This document shows, piece after piece, positions 1 to 9,404 of a stretch of DNA of 53,107 nt. The position numbers were made by a program, and so were the translations under genes. The notes beneath the pieces were generated by a model. The model was not told the origin of the DNA. It did not search any database and worked only from the letters and a program-made list of their open reading frames with translations. Position 1 is the stretch's first letter, and each line of letters opens with the position of its first letter. The DNA is from Gammaproteobacteria bacterium (GTDB taxonomy: Bacteria; Pseudomonadota; Gammaproteobacteria; Burkholderiales; Burkholderiaceae_B), in contig JAHJCM010000070.1 of the NCBI GenBank assembly GCA_018812945.1, positions 1 through 53,107 of the forward strand, in the 5' to 3' direction.

Positions 1-1694
1 ACATGGGCGATTACGTGGTCGGCCTGGGCGAATTGTCAAAAACCCTGCAAGAACACGACAAAGCGCTGAAAGAGAAGATCCAGAAAGAAACCGGCAGTGC
101 TTTTCCAGCCGCCACCGCTGATTTGCCCTGGCTCGATTTGCGCCAATTCGATTTGCCTGGCGCCAAAGCGATTGATGACCACACGCTCGAAATTCGGGTG
201 AACGGCAAATACCCCCAGTTTATTTACTGGCTGGCCATGCCGTTTTTTGCACCCATCCCTTGGGAAGCAGATGCTTTTTACAGTCAAAAAGGATTCATAG
301 AAAACAACCTGGTGCGGGATTGGTGGCCCGTGGGCACTGGCGCGTACATGCTGACCGAAAACGACCCGAATTCCAGAATGGTGTTGTCGCGCAACCCAAA
401 TTATCGCGGTGAGCCGTATCCAAGCGAGGGCGAGCCGGGTGATGAGGCTAAAGGTCTGCTGGCCGATGCCGGCAAGACCATGCCTTTTATTGATCGTGTG
501 GTGTTTACACGCGAGAAGGAGGGCATACCGTATTGGAACAAGTTTTTGCAAGGCTATTACGACACCTCTGGTGTCAGTGCGGACACTTTCGATCAGGCAA
601 TTCGCGCCAGTGCAGATGGCGATGCAGCCTTGACGCCTGAAATGGAAGAAAAAGGCATACGCCTTGAAACATCGCTGGCCACTAGCATCTTCTATTTGGG
701 CTTTAACTGGATGGACCCAGTGGTGGGCCCTGGCAACACCGCTGAAGATGCCCGCAGAGCCAAGTTACTGCGCCAAGCCATTGCAATTGCCATGGATTGG
801 GAGGAATTCTCGCAAATTTTCACCAATGGTCGAGCAGTGCCAGCCCACGGCCCGGTGCCGCCTGGCTTGTTTGGCTACGAGGAAGGTGAGGCTGGCTACA
901 ACACGCAGGTATACAACTTGGTAGATGGCAAGCCGGTACGCAAGCCAGTTGAAGACGCCTTGGCCTTGTTGAAACAAGCAGGTTACGACAATGGAATTGA
1001 CCCAAAAACAGGGCAACCCTTAACTCTGGCGCTCGATACAACAGGCGGAGGCCCCGGTGACAAAGCCCGCTTCGATTGGTACCGCAAGCAGTTTGCCAAA
1101 CTGAATATTCAATTGGATATTCGCGCCACCGACTGGAACCGTTTTCAGGAAAAAATCCGAAAGGGAAATGCACAGATTTTCTTCCTGGGCTGGAATGCCG
1201 ATTACCCCGATCCGGAAAACTTTTTGTTTTTGCTTTATGGCCCCAACAGCCGTGCAAAAACTGCAGGTGAAAATGCATCGAACTATTCCAACGCACAGTA
1301 TGACGCCATGTTTGAGCGCATGAAAACCATGCCGAACAATGATGAGCGCGCACAAATTATTTCCCAGATGACCGACCTGGTTCAAGACGATGTGCCCTGG
1401 CTGTTTGCTTTTGTGCCCCAACAGTTTGGCTTGATTCACGAATGGTACGGCAATGTAAAACCCAACGACCTTGCTCGCAACAACATCAAATACAAAACCA
1501 TCGACACTGCCAAACGCGATGCGGCCCGAAAGGAATGGAACCAGCCTGAATGGTGGCCCATTCCTGTATTGCTGATTGCACTGGCCCTGTTCATTTGGCC
1601 CGCCTGGGCAGCCTGGAAGCGCCGCGAGCAAGCCATGGGTATTCGCGAAGATTTGGTTGCGACTGTGGAAAACCTCACGGGGGGCAAGCGCTGA
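1..1694 (+). CDS. Peptide-type ABC transporter substrate-binding protein (SBP_bac_5), 5' end outside window
   Basis: Periplasmic solute receptor of an oligopeptide/dipeptide-type ABC importer. The reading frame is open at the left edge, so the signal peptide and N-terminal lobe are missing; 563 residues are visible from the first ATG. Family features seen are GTGAYMLTENDPNSRMVLSRN (lobe-hinge region), a long central ligand-binding part, and FFLGWNADYPDPENFL near the C-terminus, typical of family 5 binding proteins. Unusually, the protein ends with a hydrophobic segment (about residues 519-541 of the visible part, starting WWPIPVLLIALAL) followed by a basic tail, so it is probably tethered to the inner membrane by its C-terminus. 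Its TGA overlaps the ATG of the permease gene by one base, so the two are translationally coupled. The substrate is not readable from sequence; peptides are the family default. Confidence 0.9.
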   Translation, partial: MGDYVVGLGELSKTLQEHDKALKEKIQKETGSAFPAATADLPWLDLRQFDLPGAKAIDDHTLEIRVNGKYPQFIYWLAMPFFAPIPWEADAFYSQKGFIENNLVRDWWPVGTGAYMLTENDPNSRMVLSRNPNYRGEPYPSEGEPGDEAKGLLADAGKTMPFIDRVVFTREKEGIPYWNKFLQGYYDTSGVSADTFDQAIRASADGDAALTPEMEEKGIRLETSLATSIFYLGFNWMDPVVGPGNTAEDARRAKLLRQAIAIAMDWEEFSQIFTNGRAVPAHGPVPPGLFGYEEGEAGYNTQVYNLVDGKPVRKPVEDALALLKQAGYDNGIDPKTGQPLTLALDTTGGGPGDKARFDWYRKQFAKLNIQLDIRATDWNRFQEKIRKGNAQIFFLGWNADYPDPENFLFLLYGPNSRAKTAGENASNYSNAQYDAMFERMKTMPNNDERAQIISQMTDLVQDDVPWLFAFVPQQFGLIHEWYGNVKPNDLARNNIKYKTIDTAKRDAARKEWNQPEWWPIPVLLIALALFIWPAWAAWKRREQAMGIREDLVATVENLTGGKR

Positions 1695-2671
1695 TGGGTA
1701 ACTATTTGCTGCGCCGTGTGCTGTATGGTCTGCTGGTATTGTTGGGCGTGAACCTGATCACCTTTGTGCTGTTTTTTCAGGTGAACAGCCCCGATGACAT
1801 GGCCCGTTTGGCTTTGGGTGGCAAGCGGGTTGCGCAAGAATCGGTTGATCAATGGAAGCGTGAAAAAGGGTACGACTTGCCTTTGCTGATCAACAGCGAA
1901 GCGCAAGGCACAGACGCACTGACCGAGACCATTTTCTTCCAGAAGTCGGTGCCCATGTTTGTGGGCGAATTTGGCAGTTCCGACGATGGCCGCAACATTG
2001 CCAATGAAATTGTGAAACGCGCGGGGCCCAGTCTTGCCTTGGCTGTGCCCGTGTTTGTGCTGGGTCTCTTTCTGAATATTGTGCTGTCGCTGTTGCTGAC
2101 CTTTTTCCGTGGCACTTACCTAGATTTAACCGGTGTGGTTCTGTGTGTGTTGGCCATGTCCATTTCAGGTCTTTTTTACATCATTGGCGGGCAGTACCTG
2201 TTCTCGAAAACATTGGCACTGGTTCCGATTTCGGGCTACGACTCCGGTGTGGATGCATGGCGCTTTTTGATACTGCCGGTCATTATCGGCGTGGTCAGTG
2301 GTTTGGGTGGCGGCACTCGCTGGTACCGCACCATTTTCCTTGAAGAAATCAACAAAGACTATGTTCGCACAGCGCGTGCCAAGGGTTTGTCGGAAGTACA
2401 GGTGCTCGGCCGGCATGTGTTGCGCAATGGTCTTATTCCAATTCTGACAGGTTCAGTCACAGTCATTCCCCTGCTGTTCATGGGTTCACTGATTTCTGAA
2501 TCCTTCTTCGGCATCCCAGGCCTAGGCAGCTACACCATCGAGGCCATTCAGTCCCAGGATTTTGCAATTGTGCGTGCCATGGTATTCATTGGTTCGGTGC
2601 TTTATTTGGTGGGTTTGATTTTGACTGACATTGCCTACACCATCGCGGACCCTCGGGTTCGATTGGCATAA
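1694..2671 (+). CDS. ABC transporter permease, YejB/DppB type
   Basis: Inner-membrane permease of the importer, 325 residues. The chosen ATG lies in TGATG with the preceding stop; the open frame extends further upstream but only inside the previous gene. It opens with the typical MGNYLLRRVLYGLLVLLGVNLITF helix (family: one N-terminal helix, then a periplasmic loop, then five helices). The cytoplasmic EAA loop that contacts the ATPase is visible as DYVRTARAKGLSEVQVLGRH, close to the family pattern, and the C-terminus is IADPRVRL, also typical. The long first loop (about residues 32-105) resembles YejB more than DppB. It pairs with the next permease to form the channel. Confidence 0.92.
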   Translation: MGNYLLRRVLYGLLVLLGVNLITFVLFFQVNSPDDMARLALGGKRVAQESVDQWKREKGYDLPLLINSEAQGTDALTETIFFQKSVPMFVGEFGSSDDGRNIANEIVKRAGPSLALAVPVFVLGLFLNIVLSLLLTFFRGTYLDLTGVVLCVLAMSISGLFYIIGGQYLFSKTLALVPISGYDSGVDAWRFLILPVIIGVVSGLGGGTRWYRTIFLEEINKDYVRTARAKGLSEVQVLGRHVLRNGLIPILTGSVTVIPLLFMGSLISESFFGIPGLGSYTIEAIQSQDFAIVRAMVFIGSVLYLVGLILTDIAYTIADPRVRLA

Positions 2672-2684
2672 GGGGCAAAGATCG

Positions 2685-4082
2685 ATGATACCCACTCTAC
2701 TACTCACCGATGCGCTCATCTGGCTGCTGGTATTTGGCGTGCTTGCGTATGCCCGCAGCGTTGTTAAAAATCCGCTTTCACGTGCCTCGTGGGGCTTGGT
2801 GTTCCAATCGAAAATTGCCAGTGCCAGCCTCGTGGTGCTGCTGTTGGCTGTGGTCATTACACTGCTTGACAGTGTTCACCTGCGCTTGAATGCAGAACAG
2901 CAAAGCCGTTACGCCAGCCCCATTATTTCTGTGCTCGATGTGGCCTTGGGCCCCTTGGCCTACCAGCGCGAGAAATCGTATTCAGCACCACTGGCCACCC
3001 GTTCCTTGAGCAAGGAAACCATGGAGGTAGACGGCAAACCTGTGCGTGATTACGCCCGTTTGCAGTTTGGCGGTGCACATTTAATTGATGAAAGCATGAA
3101 GGAGCAAGACCTGCTCGAGCGCGCTTATCAGGGCGCCTTGGGTGGTGCAGTGTTATGGGCATTTTTTCTGGTGGCGTTGTGGATCATTCGCAGGGCCATG
3201 GCGCACGGTGAGCAGCAAAACAGCATTACCGTGTTCACAGGTAATGGCGCTTATCAGGCAGTGGTATGGACCTTGTTTGTACTTTGCGTTGTGGGCGGCG
3301 TGGTGTGGAAGTGGGCTGAGGCTTACCACGTGCTGGGTACCGACAAAGTGGGCGCGGATGTGTTTTACATCGCGTTGAAAGGCCTGCGTACTGCAATGCT
3401 GATTGGTTTGCTGACCACCTTGCTTACCCTGCCTGTGGGTATTGCCTTGGGCTTGGCTGCGGGTTATTTCCGTGGTTGGGTCGATGATGTCATTCAATAC
3501 ATCTACACCACGCTGAATTCAATTCCCTCGGTGTTGTTGATTGCTGCCACGGTGTTGATGTTGCAGGTGGCATTGGATGCAAACCCGGATGCCTTTGCGT
3601 CGTCGATTGAGAAAGCCGACCTGCGCCTGTTTTTCCTGTGTGCCATTTTGGGTTTGACCAGCTGGACCGGCCTTGCCAGGTTGATTCGCGGCGAAGTGTT
3701 GAAAATGCGCGAGCAAGATTACATTCTGGCCGCACGTGCCAGTGGCGTTTCCAGCGCAAAAATTCTGTTCTCGCATTTGCTGCCCAATTTGATGCACCTT
3801 ATTTTGATTGCCATGGTGATGGATTTTTCAGGCCTGGTGTTGGCCGAGGCGGTGCTCAGTTATGTCGGCGTGGGTGTAGATCCCAGCACTTTCAGTTACG
3901 GCACCATGATCAATGCAGCGCGGCTTGAGCTAAGCCGGGAACCGATTGTGTGGTGGAGCCTGGTGGCTGCGTTTGTATTTATGCTGCTGCTGGTGCTATC
4001 AGCCAACCTGTTTGCCGACGCCGTGCGCGATGCATTTGATCCGCGCGCGCGCCAGTTAAAACAATCTTTGGTAAGGGTGTAA
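2685..4082 (+). CDS. ABC transporter permease, YejE/DppC type with enlarged N-terminal part
   Basis: Second inner-membrane permease, 465 residues. Start chosen at ATG 2685, behind a purine-rich AAGGGGCAAAG; an earlier in-frame ATG at 2631 lies inside the previous gene. The C-terminal half is a canonical BPD_transp_1 domain: LRTAMLIGLLTTLLTLPVGIALGLAAGYF, EAA loop around EQDYILAARASGVSSAKILF, and an FDPRARQL end. Relatives are usually 280-340 residues; here about 150 extra N-terminal residues carry two or three more hydrophobic helices and a hydrophilic loop (about residues 65-145). This resembles the longer YejE-type permeases. The extra loop has no motif I recognise. Confidence 0.9.
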   Translation: MIPTLLLTDALIWLLVFGVLAYARSVVKNPLSRASWGLVFQSKIASASLVVLLLAVVITLLDSVHLRLNAEQQSRYASPIISVLDVALGPLAYQREKSYSAPLATRSLSKETMEVDGKPVRDYARLQFGGAHLIDESMKEQDLLERAYQGALGGAVLWAFFLVALWIIRRAMAHGEQQNSITVFTGNGAYQAVVWTLFVLCVVGGVVWKWAEAYHVLGTDKVGADVFYIALKGLRTAMLIGLLTTLLTLPVGIALGLAAGYFRGWVDDVIQYIYTTLNSIPSVLLIAATVLMLQVALDANPDAFASSIEKADLRLFFLCAILGLTSWTGLARLIRGEVLKMREQDYILAARASGVSSAKILFSHLLPNLMHLILIAMVMDFSGLVLAEAVLSYVGVGVDPSTFSYGTMINAARLELSREPIVWWSLVAAFVFMLLLVLSANLFADAVRDAFDPRARQLKQSLVRV

Positions 4083-4086
4083 GCGT

Positions 4087-5931
4087 ATGAGTTTGCTCAA
4101 CATCCACGGACTTACCACCCGCTTGGCCAGTGAGGCGGGTTGGGTGCATGCGCTCGACGATATTTCACTGGCCATTGAAAAGGGCCAAACTTTTGCCTTG
4201 GTGGGTGAATCGGGTTGTGGCAAGTCCATGACCGCGCTCAGCATTGCCCGCCTGCTGCCAGACAGTGGCGCAATTGTTGCGGGGCAAGTGAGGTTAAACG
4301 AGAGTAGTGCAGGTGCAAATTCAAACAGCACCGATGTGTTGCGCATCAGCGAAACGGCCATGCGTACCTTGCGCGGAAAGCGCATCGCCATGATTTTTCA
4401 GGAGCCCGGTACAAGCCTGAACCCGGTGATGACTGTGGGCGATCAGCTCTGCGAGATCATCTGTTTGCACACGGGTGCCAGCAGGTCTCAGGCCTTGAAT
4501 GAAGCTGAAGAGTGGCTGGGCAGGGTGGGTATTCCAGAGCCCAAAAAGCGCTTGCAGCAGTACCCCTTCGAAATGTCGGGTGGGCAAAAACAGCGAGTCA
4601 TGATTGCCATGGCCCTGAGTGTCAAGCCTGACTTGCTGATTGCGGACGAACCCACCACCGCACTGGATGTGTCCATTCAGGCGCAAGTACTGGATTTGTT
4701 GAAAACTCTGCAGCGAGAGCAGGGCATGGCCATGTTGCTGATTACGCACGACTTGGCGATTGTTAAACAAATGGCGGACACGGTGGGGCTGATGTACGCT
4801 GGCCAACTGGTTGAGAAAGCCAGCACCGCAGAGTTTTTTGCTGCACCACGCCACCCTTATGCGCATGCACTTGTGAAGTCTTTGCCCAGTCAAGCCCAGC
4901 GTGGGCAAGCTTTGTATGCGCTTGAAGGGCGTGTTCCATCGCTGGTGAATCCCAAACCTGGTTGCCGGTTTGCGGCCCGTTGCCTGCACGCGCAAGAAAA
5001 TTGCAGCCAAAGCACACCACAATTGCTTGCGGCCACACAAACCCATACCGTGCGTTGTTTTTACCATGCCGATTTGTCGTTCACAAAGCCTGGCGAAGGT
5101 GGTGTGAACTCGGTGGGCGGCAGTTTTTCAGGCGCAACTTCGAGGGTGGTATTGCAAACAGTGTCTTTGTCGGTGGCTTATCCTGAAAAGGGTGGTTTTC
5201 TGCGAAAGCATTTCAAACCTGTATTGAACAAACTCGACATCACCTTGCTACAAGGCCGCACCGTGGCTTTGGTGGGCGAATCGGGTTCTGGTAAAACCAC
5301 GGCAGCCCGCGCCTTGCTGGGACTGTTGGGCAGCAATGCGAAAGTAGACGGCGATGTGCTGATGGACAGCAGACCGCTTCGCCAATGGGCAGAGCGTGGA
5401 CCGAACGGCTGGCGTTCAAAAATTCAATTTGTATTCCAGGATCCCTTCGCTTCGCTCAATCCACGCCATCGAATTGCTGAAATCCTGGAAGAGCCATTGC
5501 TGAGTTTGCGCCCCGATCTGGATGCGACTGCCCGCAAGGCTCGTGTGCTGAAAGTGATTGACCAAGTCAGCATGCCCGAGGAGGCCCTGGCCCGTTTTCC
5601 TCATGAATTCTCGGGAGGTCAACGCCAGAGAATTGCGATTGCTCGTGCCTTGGTTTCAGAGCCCAAGATATTGATTTGCGATGAACCCACTTCAGCGCTG
5701 GACGTGTCGGTCCAGGCTCAAATCTTGAACTTGCTGAAACGCCTGCAAACAGAAACCGGCGTAGCCATGTTGTTCATTACTCATAACCTGGCCGTGGTGC
5801 AGTATCTGGCCGATGAAGTGGTCGTGTTAAGGCATGGGGATGTAGTCGAGCGTGGTTCTGCCGAGCAGTTGTTTGCCAACCCCCAACATTCGTACACCCG
5901 TCAATTGATTGATGCGGCGCCGGTGTTGTAG
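4087..5931 (+). CDS. ABC transporter double ATPase, YejF type (DppD-DppF fusion)
   Basis: Cytoplasmic energy-coupling subunit with two nucleotide-binding domains in one 614-residue chain. Domain 1 has Walker A GESGCGKS, signature MSGGQKQRV and Walker B DEPTTALD. It is followed by an oligopeptide-ABC C-terminal region (GCRFAARCLHAQENC with conserved Cys residues). Domain 2 has GESGSGKT, FSGGQRQRI and DEPTSALD. All catalytic motifs are intact in both halves. The ATG is 4 bases after the permease stop, so this is the last gene of the importer operon. The order binding protein, B-type permease, E-type permease, fused ATPase matches the Escherichia coli yejABEF arrangement; whether the substrate is also microcin-C-like or other peptides cannot be told. 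Confidence 0.94.
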   Translation: MSLLNIHGLTTRLASEAGWVHALDDISLAIEKGQTFALVGESGCGKSMTALSIARLLPDSGAIVAGQVRLNESSAGANSNSTDVLRISETAMRTLRGKRIAMIFQEPGTSLNPVMTVGDQLCEIICLHTGASRSQALNEAEEWLGRVGIPEPKKRLQQYPFEMSGGQKQRVMIAMALSVKPDLLIADEPTTALDVSIQAQVLDLLKTLQREQGMAMLLITHDLAIVKQMADTVGLMYAGQLVEKASTAEFFAAPRHPYAHALVKSLPSQAQRGQALYALEGRVPSLVNPKPGCRFAARCLHAQENCSQSTPQLLAATQTHTVRCFYHADLSFTKPGEGGVNSVGGSFSGATSRVVLQTVSLSVAYPEKGGFLRKHFKPVLNKLDITLLQGRTVALVGESGSGKTTAARALLGLLGSNAKVDGDVLMDSRPLRQWAERGPNGWRSKIQFVFQDPFASLNPRHRIAEILEEPLLSLRPDLDATARKARVLKVIDQVSMPEEALARFPHEFSGGQRQRIAIARALVSEPKILICDEPTSALDVSVQAQILNLLKRLQTETGVAMLFITHNLAVVQYLADEVVVLRHGDVVERGSAEQLFANPQHSYTRQLIDAAPVL

Positions 5932-5935
5932 CTCG

Positions 5936-7255
5936 TCAGGATTCCCAGTTGCCGGGCTTTGGGGCGTGTGGAATGTTCAACTTCATGCCAGGTTTGATGA
6001 GTTTTTTCTTGCTCAGGCCATTGAGCCTTTGTAAGGATTTCACACTCACATCAAAGCGTTGGGCGATTTCTCCCAAGGTATCCCCTTTTTGTACCGTGTA
6101 ACTGCGTTGGGTTTTTGGGGGCTTGTACTGTTTCAGGCTGGCCTGAATTTTTGCGCTGTATTCAACAGGCACCAGCAGGGTATTGCTGTGAGCGGCGTAC
6201 AAAACCGGTTGATTCAAACCAGGATTCAGTTTGCGAATCAACTCCAGTTCAACGCCCGCCAAGCGGGCAATTTCGCGAAGGTCAACATCGGCGCTGCGTT
6301 TGATTTCAGCAAAGTAAGGCTTGTTTGGAAACTTGGGCAAAGTCAGGCCAAAACGTTCCGGGCTTTGAATCAGGTTTTTTAACGCTTGTAGTTTTGGTAT
6401 GTAATGTTTCGTTTCAAGGGGCAACTCAAGGTTGTCCAGTGTGGGTTCAAGCCCTGCTTCCTGTGCCTTTCTAACGGCTCTGAGTACCGAGCCTTCGCCC
6501 CAGTTGTAAGAAAGCAAAGCCAGGTGCCAATCGCCATGCATGTCGTAAAGGTAGGTCAGGTAGTCCAGTGCTGCGCGGGTCGAGGCGACCAGGTCCCGTC
6601 GTTCATCAACCCATTTGTTTTGTTTCAAGTCAAACTGACGTCCCGTACTGGGAATAAACTGCCACAAACCCTCGGCGGCTGAAGGTGAGCGTGCAAGCGG
6701 GTTGAACTGACTTTCGATAAATGGCAGCAAGGCCAGCTCAGACGGCATTCCACGTTTTGCACATTCCTGGGCGATGAAGTAAATGTAGGGTTCGGAACGC
6801 TGCAACATGGTGTTCACCATGCGCTTGTTTTTCAGCAAAGCGCGTTCGCGAACTTGCACTGCCTGCGTTTCCAGGTCAGGCACCGAGAACCCCTTTCGGA
6901 TGTCTGCCCACACATCGCCAGCTTCTTCGGCAAAGTCCAGCGTAATCAAGTCGTAGGGCCCGGACATTTTCAACTCTAGACCGGGGTTGGGCGCAATCAA
7001 TCCAAATAGTTGAACCTCTTCGTTGTCCGCATTCAACGCTATTTCGGCTTGTTGGGTATTGGCCCAAGTCAGGCTAGGGGAGACGCTGAACCCGACAAAT
7101 ACACCCATCATCGCCCGGAAACCACCGCTGGTGGCCACTTGGGCGAATCTCTTGATTCCATTTTTAAATGAATCGAATTTCAAAGGGCAGGTGTGCCGGG
7201 CAGGGCAAAGAGCGAAACGAAAATGCATCCTATGTTGAACTTTTGTGTAGGTCAA
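5936..7255 (-). CDS. mltD: Membrane-bound lytic murein transglycosylase D
   Basis: Periplasmic enzyme that cleaves peptidoglycan glycan strands non-hydrolytically, forming 1,6-anhydro ends. The SLT catalytic domain lies at about residues 165-290, with the catalytic Glu in LLPFIESQFNP, then SAAEGLWQFIPSTGRQF and LLSYNWGEGSV, all family hallmarks. A single clear LysM peptidoglycan-binding domain follows near the C-terminus (SYTVQKGDTLGEIAQRF to KLNIP); E. coli MltD has two. The start is uncertain: ATG 7255, 7228 or 7111 all precede a hydrophobic export segment (MMGVFVGFSVSPSLTWA). No lipobox Cys is visible. It converges on the ABC operon with only 4 bases between stops. mltD next to gloB is the same order as in E. 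coli. Confidence 0.9.
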   Translation of the reverse strand: MTYTKVQHRMHFRFALCPARHTCPLKFDSFKNGIKRFAQVATSGGFRAMMGVFVGFSVSPSLTWANTQQAEIALNADNEEVQLFGLIAPNPGLELKMSGPYDLITLDFAEEAGDVWADIRKGFSVPDLETQAVQVRERALLKNKRMVNTMLQRSEPYIYFIAQECAKRGMPSELALLPFIESQFNPLARSPSAAEGLWQFIPSTGRQFDLKQNKWVDERRDLVASTRAALDYLTYLYDMHGDWHLALLSYNWGEGSVLRAVRKAQEAGLEPTLDNLELPLETKHYIPKLQALKNLIQSPERFGLTLPKFPNKPYFAEIKRSADVDLREIARLAGVELELIRKLNPGLNQPVLYAAHSNTLLVPVEYSAKIQASLKQYKPPKTQRSYTVQKGDTLGEIAQRFDVSVKSLQRLNGLSKKKLIKPGMKLNIPHAPKPGNWES

Positions 7256-7347
7256 TCGAGAGTTGACCCATGCCCCAGCCCGAGTGATACCTCTTGAATT
7301 ATTTCAAATGAGAGTTTTTGTAAAAAACTGTTAACTGGTTATCGCAA

Positions 7348-8121
7348 TCAGAAATTGTCTTTTGCTGTGCGTATTTGTTTGAATTCAATGGGATTTGTAG
7401 CATTGATGAACAAATTGCTGAGCCGCTCAACACCCAGCGTTGTCGGAATAGTGCTTAAGCCTTGCTCCCGAATTCTTCGGACTTCAATTTCTCGTGCTTC
7501 AATATTTTTGGAGTCGGGTGAATAGGCCCTGGCGAATCGCAGATTCGATTCGGTGTACTCGTGCGCGCAGAAAACACGGGTGTTTGCCGGAAATTGATTG
7601 AGTTTTTGAAGGGATTCAAACATTTGTTCAGCGCTGCCTTCAAACAGGCGCCCACAACCGCCCGAGAACAAGGTGTCACCTGGAAACATCCACACCTCTT
7701 CACTGTTCATGGTGTCTTTCAACTCAATCACATAAGCCAGGTGGTCTACCGTGTGACCGGGTACCTCAAATACCCGAGCTATCAGGCAGTGCACATCCAC
7801 CGTGTCACCTTCGCGTACGGGGCGGTTGATCTGTGCAATCCGTCCACTGGCCGGGCCGTACACGGGCAAGTCTTTTGCGGCTTTGCTCAGGAGCGCATCA
7901 ATTCCCCCTATGTGGTCCATGTGGTGATGGGTGACCAAAATACCGCTAAGATGGTAACCACGAGAATCCAGAAAATCTTGAACTGACTTGCTGCAACCCG
8001 GGTCTACCACCATGCAAGCCTTGCTGGGTTCATGAACAATCGCCCACAGGTAGTTGTCCTGAAAGGCCGGGATGCCATAGACCGACCAATTCGACACTTG
8101 AGAAGACTTGAATGATTCCAT
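7348..8121 (-). CDS. gloB: Hydroxyacylglutathione hydrolase (glyoxalase II)
   Basis: Cytosolic metallo-beta-lactamase-fold thioesterase that hydrolyses S-lactoylglutathione to lactate and glutathione in methylglyoxal detoxification. The dinuclear metal motif THHHMDHIGG is at residues 64-73, followed by PGHTVDHLAY and FPGDTLFSGGCGRLFEGS, and then FCAHEYTESNLRFA; all are glyoxalase II signatures. The ATG at 8121 gives 257 residues, the usual size; a further upstream in-frame start would run into the opposite gene. C-terminal glutathione-binding region is present (RIREQGLSTIPTTLGVE). It is followed by mltD after 92 bases and diverges from the methyltransferase gene. Confidence 0.94.
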   Translation of the reverse strand: MESFKSSQVSNWSVYGIPAFQDNYLWAIVHEPSKACMVVDPGCSKSVQDFLDSRGYHLSGILVTHHHMDHIGGIDALLSKAAKDLPVYGPASGRIAQINRPVREGDTVDVHCLIARVFEVPGHTVDHLAYVIELKDTMNSEEVWMFPGDTLFSGGCGRLFEGSAEQMFESLQKLNQFPANTRVFCAHEYTESNLRFARAYSPDSKNIEAREIEVRRIREQGLSTIPTTLGVERLSNLFINATNPIEFKQIRTAKDNF

Positions 8122-8159
8122 CTGAACCCCTGAACGACTTGAGTACACAACAAGCACAA

Positions 8160-8930
8160 ATGTTAGCACTCGATGCCTGGTTGAACACGCCAGCGGGCCG
8201 GTACTTCACAAGTCGTGAACAGGCGTGGATTGATTCTGTGGTGCCCGACCTGTTTGGTTTCCGGGCCGTGCAATTGGGTACTCGGCTAGTGGATGGTCTG
8301 AAAGAAAGCCGTATTCCCCACAAGGCCTACGTGCAGCAGGGCTTGGTGGCCAGCAAACCCGATGGGGTGGAAATGATCACGCCCGATTGCTTTGCCGAGT
8401 TTGAAGAATTGCCTTTCGAGAGCCAGTCGCTGGACATGATTGTGTTGCCCCATGTGCTTGAATTCTCTGCGGATCCGCACCAGCTGTTGCGGGAGGTTGA
8501 GCGCGTGTTGATGCCCGAGGGCAGGGTAGTCATCACCGGTTTCAACCCGATGTCGCTGTGGGGCCTTCGCCATGCGGCCTTGAAACGCTGGGCACCGGTT
8601 TGGCCCGATGGGTGCGAGCCGATTCATTTAAGCCGCCTGAAGGACTGGTTGAAACTGTTGTCCTGTGAACCCGAGTTTGGCCGTTTTGGTTGCTACCGTT
8701 TTCCGTCGTTTACTGACAAGGGTTTGAGCCGAATGGGTTTCATGGAACATGCAGGTGACCGCTGGTGGCCGGTGTGTGGCGCTGTCTATTTTGTATGTGC
8801 AGTCAAAAGGGTGCGTGGCATGCGTTTGATTGGCCCGGCTTTTAAAGACAAAAAAGTATCAGCACGCCAACTAAAACCTGTTGCCAATAAGGCGCTGAAT
8901 AAAACACCTACAATAGGCGACCGTGGATAA
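8160..8930 (+). CDS. SAM-dependent methyltransferase, class I (YafS-like position)
   Basis: Probable class I S-adenosylmethionine methyltransferase of 256 residues (UbiE/BioC-like domain). Seen: an acidic end of the second strand region, then LPFESQSLDMIVLPHVLEF (motif II area) and LREVERVLMPEGRVVITGFNP (motif III area), which are typical. The N-terminal motif I glycine-rich loop is weak (GFRAVQLGTRL). I chose ATG 8160 because relatives I recall begin near LxxWLxTPxGRY. The alternative ATG at 8112 adds 16 residues but would overlap the divergent gloB start by 10 bases. It lies 18 bases before rnhA, as yafS does in E. coli, and is probably in one operon with rnhA, dnaQ and the AsmA gene. The substrate is unknown. 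Confidence 0.8.
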   Translation: MLALDAWLNTPAGRYFTSREQAWIDSVVPDLFGFRAVQLGTRLVDGLKESRIPHKAYVQQGLVASKPDGVEMITPDCFAEFEELPFESQSLDMIVLPHVLEFSADPHQLLREVERVLMPEGRVVITGFNPMSLWGLRHAALKRWAPVWPDGCEPIHLSRLKDWLKLLSCEPEFGRFGCYRFPSFTDKGLSRMGFMEHAGDRWWPVCGAVYFVCAVKRVRGMRLIGPAFKDKKVSARQLKPVANKALNKTPTIGDRG

Positions 8931-8948
8931 GGCCAACAGGATTGAATT

Positions 8949-9404
8949 GTGACTGAACAAAGAATTGCCAGCGTCGTGATGTATGCCGACGGGGCTTGCA
9001 AGGGCAACCCGGGGCCAGGCGGGTGGGGTGTGTATTTGCAATCGGGTGAGCATGCCAAAGAATTGTGTGGTGGGGAATTGAACACCACTAACAACCGCAT
9101 GGGATTGACTGCTGTTATTGAAGGATTGAATGCTTTAAAGAAGCGTTGCAGTATCGACGTGTACACCGATTCGCAGTATGTGCGTAAAGGTGTACTGGAG
9201 TGGATGCCAAAGTGGAAGATGAACGGGTGGAAAACCTCGGACAAAAAGCCGGTGAAAAACGCCGACTTGTGGCAAATACTCGATGAGGCCAGTGTTCGTC
9301 ATTTGGTACGCTGGCACTGGGTGAAGGGCCATTCCGGCAACCCTGGCAACGAGAAGGCTGATGCCTTGGCAAACCTTGGCGTAGATAAGGCGATGAAACA
9401 ATGA
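8949..9404 (+). CDS. rnhA: Ribonuclease HI
   Basis: Cytoplasmic endonuclease that degrades the RNA strand of RNA-DNA hybrids. It is 151 residues, the normal length, and starts at GTG 8949. The four carboxylates of the DEDD active site are visible in order: D in [17 protein letters not shown] in [14 protein letters not shown] in [11 protein letters not shown], and the final D in GNEKADALA. The [12 protein letters not shown] loop with its catalytic His is also intact, as is the basic handle region ([17 protein letters not shown]). The end overlaps the dnaQ start in ATGA, so the two are translationally coupled. Confidence 0.97.
   Translation: MTEQRIASVVMYADGACKGNPGPGGWGVYLQSGEHAKELCGGELNTTNNRMGLTAVIEGLNALKKRCSIDVYTDSQYVRKGVLEWMPKWKMNGWKTSDKKPVKNADLWQILDEASVRHLVRWHWVKGHSGNPGNEKADALANLGVDKAMKQ

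Noticed and set aside
820-1906. Minus-strand open frames of 156-203 codons opposite the binding-protein and permease genes
   Set aside because: The plus-strand genes match ABC importer families over their full length and are coupled to each other.
8112-8159. Start of the methyltransferase gene at ATG 8112
   Set aside because: It would overlap the divergent gloB start codon by 10 bases and leave no room for promoters; ATG 8160 fits the family N-terminus better.
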